Shown: positions 57,901 to 64,000 of the stretch, piece by piece | How positions within the stretch are numbered: position 1 is the first letter of the stretch | Layout: every line of letters begins with the position of its first letter | Source of the DNA: Nepenthes gracilis | Taxonomy: Eukaryota; Streptophyta; Magnoliopsida; Caryophyllales; Nepenthaceae | Length of the DNA: 64,000 bases | Assembly (NCBI GenBank): GCA_033239525.1 | Contig: BSYO01000004.1 | Span: 24,342,037 to 24,406,036, forward strand | Direction of reading: 5' to 3' | Notes under the pieces: model-generated | The model's database searches: none | Told to the model about the DNA's origin: nothing | Seen by the model: the letters and a program-made list of their open reading frames with translations, nothing else | Made by a program: the position numbers and the translations under genes

Positions 57901-60089
57901 ATAGAGAATTTCTACTGAACTTGCATAGTTCAAACGTGAAGATCAAAATGGTAGAGACTAAACCATGAACTGGAATAGGATTTGTCAACCTGTAATTTCT
58001 TTCATTCCTCTCAACCAATCATTTGTAATCAGCATAATCAAGTACAAGAAATTAAGAAAGGAAAAATTCTCTGTTCCTTCATGTTAAACCCATTGAAAAA
58101 GAAGGGGAATATATAGAATGCATGTATAGATCCTGAAGGATTGTACTGGTAAGTTAGCTGAGTAAATTTGCATTTACCAAAAAGGAAAAAAGGAAGAGGT
58201 AAACTCTATTATAATTTTCTCAACATACAAAATTGCCATATGCAAATGATGACAACATGGATATCCAATGAACACAGCTCAAGTAACTTCAATGCAAAAA
58301 TCATTATGTGCATGGTGTCCCAGAGGAAACAGCATACAAAACCTAAATATCATATGGTGTATCAAACTCCTGTGACACACCAATAACAAACAAACAAATG
58401 AGAACACATCCAAAAATCAACTTATTTCCCTGTATAGAGCCATTTTTCAAGCTTGCACAATAAGACAATCAGAAAGCCTAGAAGATTATGAAGAAAGAAA
58501 TACCAATACAAATGGATGCTCCAAGCAGTGAGAGGCTCCAATGGTGAAATTTCCACCGAGGACGCCAGCTCGGGGCATCTAGAAGATCCAGAAGGAAGCA
58601 AGACAAGTTCACACCCGCATAACACAGAAGATAAAACATAGTTATGGTTGGTGTGATAAGATCCAGATTCCCAATCACGACACACCCGATACAAATGAAG
58701 GCAGTAAAGAGGGTGGCAAGGTGAGGCTCACTCCCTTCTGCAACTTTGAAGTAGTTAAGAACAGGCAAAATATCGTCATTTGCTATGGCTGCCAAAAGGT
58801 GTGGGGCACCAGTCAGACTCTGAAGTGCAGCACCCAAGGTTGAAAGAATAATTCCGATGTAAACGATTGCTGGCAACGGCCAAGCAACTGTTGCTGTAAG
58901 TAGCCTGCATAAGGCACTCAGTTACACACGGCCATGAATATGGATATACACCAAGTACTTGGAAGTTCGTGTTTCAATTTAAAAGAAGATCAATCATTCA
59001 AGTAAAGCCACTTATCTTCTAGATAAGAGTGATGGAGCAACTGTTCCACTCTACATTCAAGTTGCAAAATAGAAGGCTCTTCCAACCTGTTCAGGTCTGC
59101 CTAAGGTCCATTCATGGGTTTAAAACCAAACAAAACTAATCTAAACCTTTACCCACTAAGTGGGCTCAGCTAAATGGATTCTTCGTTACTTTCATTTAGC
59201 CATGTTGTAGGCTGTGTCCTCTACTAAGTTCAAATACAAAACATTAGGTCTAGTGGTTCCTGCATACTTTTCTTTGGTCTTACTCTACCCCTTCTATACT
59301 GAGTTCCTCCAAGCGCTCACATCTCCCAATAAGCTTATTAGGTGCCAATTGAGTTTTTCTCATATAACACCATTCCAAACCCTGGAATGGTATTTTCATT
59401 GGGAAAACGTACCATCATTTTGTTGCCCTTGTTTGTATTCTTCAAACTTTGGATAATTTTGACTAACCACCGAAAAATCTGTCAATAAATGACAAACTCC
59501 CTTATACAGACGATAGGACAGGGTAAGGCAGTAATCTAGACTACCCATTCATTTTGCCCTCTTCTCATCTTGAATATACATATCTAAATTCCAATAGCAT
59601 TCTATCACCATGGCTCCACTAAAATCTGTATCACCTAATCATAGAAGTCCAACCGAATAAATATGAGCAGCAAAAGGGAGAATGTTGAGGCCGAAAGGGA
59701 ATATCATGTGAGAGAAACATGGCTTGACAGCAAAAAGGCATGTCCAAACAAAACAAATAAGACACTACGGTGAAAGACAAACAACAAGAAAATCTCCAAA
59801 ACTAAATAAATAAATGTTTATAGCTTTTAGGAAAATAACATATTCCAAGAGTTCCCTCCTAATATTGGAAATAAAATGATTAAAGAAAAAGTACCTGTCT
59901 GTCAAAAGTTTCTCCCTGGTAGCAAAAGCACCAAATATTAACACCGATAATAAATATAGACCAGAAGTCGCAAGTGTTGCAGCCAATGTTCCAACAGGTA
60001 TTGAACGTTGTGTATCTTTCAGTGAAGCAGAGCGATTTGAACCAGCCATAATTCCCGTTACGGCAGGAAAAAATAGTCCAACCAATGCA
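50889..60089 (-). CDS. CCC1: Cation-chloride cotransporter, CCC1 type (last four exons; 5' part outside window)
   Basis: Four minus-strand exons (60089-59895, 58904-58504, 54958-54797, 51979-50889) join in phase to 616 codons before the TAG at 50891-50889. They match the C-terminal two thirds of plant SLC12-family cotransporters such as Arabidopsis At1g30450. These proteins carry Cl- with K+ and/or Na+ across endomembranes (trans-Golgi network) and affect long-distance ion transport. Visible are the later transmembrane helices ([73 protein letters not shown]) and the long cytosolic SLC12 domain ending VVTLFT. No break is seen, so the gene looks functional. The first exon here starts two bases into a codon, which requires further exons beyond 64000. 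Confidence 0.95.
51980..54796 (-). other. CCC1 intron (2817 bp) before the last exon
   Basis: GT-AG intron. It includes a copy of the dispersed ATATCG-type repeat near 54281-54640 and a CT-rich tract at 53000-53070. No gene is recognised; the open frames are short. Confidence 0.8.
54281..54640. repeat. Dispersed ATATCG-type repeat, copy 3
   Basis: Phrases such as TCGAATATTGATATTTCC (near 54315) and CGATAACAATATCGGTATCA (near 54620) relate it to the other copies. The middle is diverged. Confidence 0.45.
54797..54958 (-). CDS. CCC1: CCC1 internal exon
   Basis: 162 bases from GGTGCAG|TTATCATG to TTAGGAG|GTATTA. It encodes the last membrane helix ([20 protein letters not shown]) and the [20 protein letters not shown] segment that begins the cytosolic domain. 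Confidence 0.95.
55192..55315. repeat. Tandem duplication of a 62-bp unit
   Basis: TACAAGACAGTGCAACAAGG starts at 55192 and 55254; the copies end AAAAATAGCAT and differ at a few positions. Confidence 0.9.
56465..56700. mobile_element. MITE-like element
   Basis: The left end GGGTTGCATTTGGGAACT and the reverse complement of the right end GGTGTGTTTGGTAACCC are similar, as in many hAT-type plant MITEs. Non-coding, about 230 bp. Exact ends and target duplication not fixed. Confidence 0.45.
57478..57745. repeat. Dispersed ATATCG-type repeat, copy 4
   Basis: The densest copy: repeated GATATATC, CCAATATATTGC and ATCGATATTGATATGG phrases, ending TTGATACCGACATTTTCAGC, which matches the end of copy 1 (AATACCGATATTTTCATCC). 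Confidence 0.6.
58504..58904 (-). CDS. CCC1: CCC1 internal exon
   Basis: 401 bases from TATGCAG|GCTACT to GTATTG|GTATTT. It encodes [17 protein letters not shown], the [20 protein letters not shown] segment, two membrane helices and the [16 protein letters not shown] loop, all typical of the plant family. Confidence 0.95.
58905..59894 (-). other. CCC1 intron (990 bp)
   Basis: GT-AG intron (GACAG|GTACTT to TATGCAG). No element recognised; the 80-codon frame at 59214 lacks domains. Confidence 0.85.
59895..60089 (-). CDS. CCC1: CCC1 internal exon (first in window)
   Basis: 195 bases from AATTCTCAG|TGCATTGG to GACAG|GTACTT. It encodes [16 protein letters not shown], the conserved [20 protein letters not shown] loop and the following helix up to LLTD. 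The upstream exon must end with AA of an Asn codon. Confidence 0.94.
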
Positions 60090-62189
60090 CTGAGAATTTT
60101 GGCATAATAAGTTTGGGGCAGTGTACAATATTTCAACTAAAAACACCTTCATAATAGTATATTAACTGGTAGAACAGCCAACTGAAAAAAAGTCAAAAAA
60201 ATATGAGAAGAAAATTAAATTGCATGTTTTTTCGCCAACTATAAACAAACATCAAACAAAAAATAACTAGACAAGCCCTGTCATTTTTGGGGCACATGTG
60301 GACCTTCTATTTCACTCAAAACCTATTGTGTCAAATTGGGTTGAGGTATCTTTGTCCAGATAAATGTGTCACAATGACAGGATGTAGTAGTTCATAGCAG
60401 CTCTCCCTCGAGAGTTTATGTGATGAAATGCTTTTGACAGCTTTAATCGCAATTAAAAATGTTAGCAACTGTTAAGGAAGTCATTTTCCAGTCCCTTCCC
60501 ACATACTTGTTTCATGTGATGAGGCCTTAATGATCTCATTCATCAATTACAAACATAATGAATTAAAACCATTATCAGTTGTGCCCTAATCTTCGACAAC
60601 ACAGAATTTGGCATTAAGTTCTTATGCTGTCCAAGTGCCGCAATTCCATCATACCCATTGAAATTTTAAGATTCTCAATCAATGATATCTAAGCATCAAC
60701 CTTTTAAAATGGAAAACATTTTTATGTGCCGCCTCTATCCTTTGCTCTTGCTGAACAATGCAATCATCCATGTGCACGACAGAAATCTAAGCCTCTTAAG
60801 GCTATACTAATTATATTTGATCATGTTCATTGCTAGGTAAGCAATTATCTCGTCTTCCCACTATTGTGAAACACTTGTTTCATAATTCCCATTTTCTCAA
60901 GCACTTCAGAACAGGTAATCCTGCTAATCGTGAACATGCAAAACCCCAAAGAAGAAAGGAAAAAGATCAAAGAAAGAACAGAAAACTGCAGGAAGAATAG
61001 TTCCATAGACTTCCCCAATAATTTCTTTTTTTTTTCCTCTAAGAATGAAAGTTGTATTCATTGGCTGCCGGGGAAACCAACTGCAAGCTAACTTTATGTG
61101 CATTCATACGTCTTGTTTATCAACCTACAGGAAAATCCAACTGAAAGTGTTTGAAGCAGCAAAGGAAATCCATGCTTAAAAACAATACGGCTCATATCAT
61201 GCAAGAGACCAAGATGGCTGTGGCTGTTCTCACCCCATAAACTAATGTTTTCATTTCCTCCAGAACCATCCCAGAGTGAAAAATTCATCTTTATGGGAAC
61301 ACATATTAACCAATGAAATAAGCCAATTAAAGCAGAATTCCAAAACACATGCACCATTTCACAGTTGAAGAAAAAAACGGGTTTTCAATTCAACATTCTT
61401 TAAACATTAAAAAAAAAAAAGTGAGAATCCCCCATTAGAAAACAACGAAATACGATTTTTCTCCCAGACCACTTCCCAAGCTGGAAAAACAACTGGAGGT
61501 GGCCGATTTACCTTTCAAATCAGCTTCCAATGAAACAGATAAATTCCACAACTCCCACACCCTAAGTGCCTTTAAATAAGAAGCAAACCAGAAGTCTCTG
61601 CTTACTGCAGTCTCCATAACACGTCGGCCACCAATACAGACAACAGAGGGCAGAAGCCTGAAAGCTTCACTCAGCCATCTTCAATGACGACAACCCTGAG
61701 TCAGCATTGCTCACCAGCAAACATTAGCTAAATAACCAATTTGTGCACAGCCAACTGGAACAGAAAACCAAAGCAAGAACTAGGTCTACCTACAGTCATC
61801 ATCTCTACCAACCAAGAAACTATAAATTGACAAAAAGACTCCAGTTCTTTTGAATGGGTATCCAAAGTCATAGCCCATTGCAACTTCTAAATTGCAAGGA
61901 AATCATCCGCTAATATTAGTCCCATAAACACCAGACCCCCGAGTTGTGCCTTGTGGAATAGTACAGGTCCCTAAACCATCTGAGGTCAACTGTTTATGTA
62001 ATCACTTCAAACTGCCTGATTTATGAAAATCAATGATACACAAAATCTCATCGGTGGTTGTCTGCAAATTTTGCTCAAAAGAGCTAATGTTATTCTGTAA
62101 GGTCTTCCTAGAATTTATTATTTTCGGGCAGTTGCATTGAGCATATCCCTATATCTGTCATTAAATGATGAATAGAAAAACTGCCAAAC

Positions 62190-62590
62190 GTCAGCCTCCT
62201 CTGAGTAGTAAATGAGGTAATCTTCTTGTAAAAAAATTGCAAATTGCCCGAGTAATATTATCTTTTATTTCATGAACGTTGCCTTCTATAAGCATTTTAA
62301 TGCTATTAAAGCTCTTCATGCAAATTCGCGACCCTAAGCAAGCATTCACTACTTCTATTCCTTTCTTACAACAACAATTAATTTCCTCCATAGAAACCCT
62401 TCTCCCATTTCTTAATTGTCAACTTTTCTCACCATCCACTAAGAGACCGGAACTTTCCACTTCTGCAGTTGGCCTTAATGTCTTCCATAACAGGATTTTT
62501 CAACTCCTCGTCACCGCCAAATACTCATGTTCCAGGTTTTCAGAATCAACTTTAGGTTCTTCAACTTTCGTGCCAAGAACAAAGGCTGTA
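62190..62590 (-). mobile_element. L1-type LINE remnant
   Basis: On the minus strand, FLARKLKNLKLILKTWN near 62575-62525 matches the start of the conserved region before the RT domain in plant L1 LINEs. FNSIKMLIEGNVHEIKDNIT followed by RAICNFF near 62320-62230 matches the family segment just upstream of the RT core. Stops and frameshifts separate them. It lies in the sense orientation within CCC1. An A-rich tract on the minus strand at about 61040-61025 could be its poly(A) end, though the DNA between is not identifiable. Confidence 0.55.
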
Positions 62591-63050
62591 TTTGGAAACT
62601 TTATAACTATGTTGTGGCTATGTTTTAGATGTACAAGGGCTATGCTATGGCTGTGTTGTGCTTATGAGGAAGTGACATTTGTGTTTGGCAGACAATGTTG
62701 CTTCTGTGTTGTGGCTGGGTAATAGGTAACTAAAATGTTTGTTAACCATGCCTTAGAACAGAGTGGCATGGCTGTCAAATTATCAACAGGGGCATATCAA
62801 TTCATTAACTGAGTTATTATATCCAAGAACACCATGAAAGCCCCCCCCCCCCCAAAAAAAAAGGAAGAAAGAAAGAAGGAAAAAGATAAAACAACCATAC
62901 ACAATCACTAATCTTTTCATCCAAAAAACAATATAACCATGGATTTTGAATTTCATCAAATACAGCCCACTATTTGACCCAATCACAGGGTGCTCCAACA
63001 ACTATTTAAGCAGCTTCCCTGAGCATTTAGGAACAAGCTGAAAATTCATT

Positions 63051-63194
63051 GCAAAAAGAGTTTTTTTTTTTTTGGGGTTTTCCCTACTGTCTAATAACAT
63101 TTTACGCAACATTCCCATGCCTCTACTATATGTAATAAAATATATTTTATTTACATTTTTTATTATTTTATCTAAATGCTGCTTCTTTTTGCAG
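63051..63194. repeat. Direct duplication, copy 1 (144 bp)
   Basis: From GCAAAAAGAGTTTT to CTTTTTGCAG. It recurs at 63328-63461 almost unchanged, except for an 11-base difference near the end and T-run length. Confidence 0.9.
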
Positions 63195-63327
63195 TGTCTC
63201 TTGGCATACTTCCAAGTAAAGTAAAGATGTTGAACTTATATTTGGTCATTTTATCGCAAACATTCATGATTTTGTTATGATATTGTTTAAGTTCACCCCT
63301 TCCATTGGTCTACTATTTTAACATTTA

Positions 63328-63461
63328 GCAAAAGAGTTTTTTTTTTTTTTTGGGTTTTCCTACTGTCTAATAACATTTTACGCAACATTCCCATACCTCT
63401 ACTATATGTAATAAAATATATTTTATTTACATTTTTTATTATTTTATCTTTCTTTTTGCAG
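63328..63461. repeat. Direct duplication, copy 2 (134 bp)
   Basis: Shares with copy 1 the stretch from the T run through CTACTGTCTAATAACATTTT and ATATGTAATAAAATATATTT to TTTTTGCAG. The copies are separated by 133 bases of unrelated sequence. Confidence 0.9.
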
Positions 63462-64000
63462 CCTTGACTCTTCCAAGAGGGTGATACAAGGGTTGGTGGT
63501 AAGGATCAGGGAATTAGGGGAAATGATTTAGGAGATCACCTTTGGAAACCCACAGTATTTTGTTTGGTTGATGGGGATATTGATTCTTGAAGGTCATATG
63601 GGGCTTGTGTCTGCAACTCTTCAAAGTTGTTAGGGAAGGGAATACGAGAAACATCTACAATGTTCCAGGACAGATAAGGGAAATTATCTCATTGAAGAAA
63701 CCTCCCGAAGGAATGGACCAGCAACAGAACCAGAATCCCTGTTGTGTTCCTAGCCAACTTCTTCAAAAGGTTACAATTTTCTTATTTTGCAGATTAGCAT
63801 TTCCTTGTACTTGTACCAACACTTCCCTTCTCCTTGTTATCCCAGCTTCATGTTTCTAGCAGCTATTTGGGACCCTATTTTGATATTTTCACCCAGAATT
63901 TCTGATAATGTGGTTATCAATTGCACTTGCCCTTCAGGATACATTCTTTCTCTACACTCGGATAGGTGCCAAATTAGTTGGCCTTAGAGAATGAAAGAAG

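Larger units (their letters stand above)
54959..58503 (-). other. CCC1 intron (3545 bp)
   Basis: GT-AG intron with a 62-bp tandem duplication (55192-55315), a MITE-like element (about 56465-56700) and a copy of the dispersed ATATCG-type repeat (57478-57745). Confidence 0.8.
60090..64000 (-). other. Upstream intron of CCC1 (at least 3.9 kb in window)
   Basis: No sequence matching the preceding CCC1 exons was found, so this is probably one intron continuing past the window end. It contains a LINE remnant (62190-62590) and a 140-bp direct duplication (63051-63461). It also has two homopolymer junctions (C/A near 62845 and T13 near 61030). 63465-64000 is moderately GC-rich without recognisable domains. 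Confidence 0.65.

Noticed and set aside
61094..61617. Minus-strand frames as upstream CCC1 exons
   Set aside because: Translations do not match any part of the plant CCC family and lack matching splice phases.

Overview
This window is nuclear DNA of a flowering plant. It is AT-rich and repeat-laden, with genes split by GT-AG introns. Three plant protein-coding genes can be read: a group C MAP kinase kinase (MKK4/MKK5 type), a plastid-targeted rhodanese (STR8 / UPF0176 type) and a cation-chloride cotransporter (CCC1 type). The species cannot be read from the sequence. The very long, transposon-filled introns point to a medium or large genome, perhaps a basal eudicot or magnoliid, which is only a guess.

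Layout. 1-2477 is AT-rich intergenic DNA. 2483-10378 is one old, dead Ty3/gypsy (Tekay/Del-like chromovirus) LTR retrotransposon bounded by a 5-bp target duplication. Its 5' LTR has lost its distal part and the primer-binding site. About 10.56-11.43 kb holds a reverse-oriented LTR-like fragment. The intronless MKK4/5-type gene lies at 12535-13587 on the + strand, behind a pyrimidine-rich leader with an upstream ORF. 13588-17079 is intergenic DNA between this gene and the convergent STR8 gene.

STR8 fills 17080-50068 on the minus strand. It has 8 exons whose lengths and phases close exactly to 446 codons plus stop, with introns from 130 to 9375 bp. Intron 3 uses a GC donor. The large introns hold MITEs, an RTE-clade LINE, SINE-like units, tandem duplications, an LTR-derived block and a clean 2344-bp solo LTR (37024-39367) with a perfect target duplication. 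820 bp upstream of STR8, in the same orientation, CCC1 ends at 50889. Its last four exons (616 codons) are in the window, and its 5' exons must lie beyond 64000.

The three genes are not obviously linked in function: stress/immune MAPK signalling, plastid sulfur-transfer-type chemistry and membrane ion cotransport. No operon-like or cluster logic is visible. The most informative features are the transposon history, the extreme intron growth of STR8, its GC-AG intron, and two departures from the conserved kinase sequence in the MKK (Gly209 after DFG and a 4-residue insertion before the catalytic loop).
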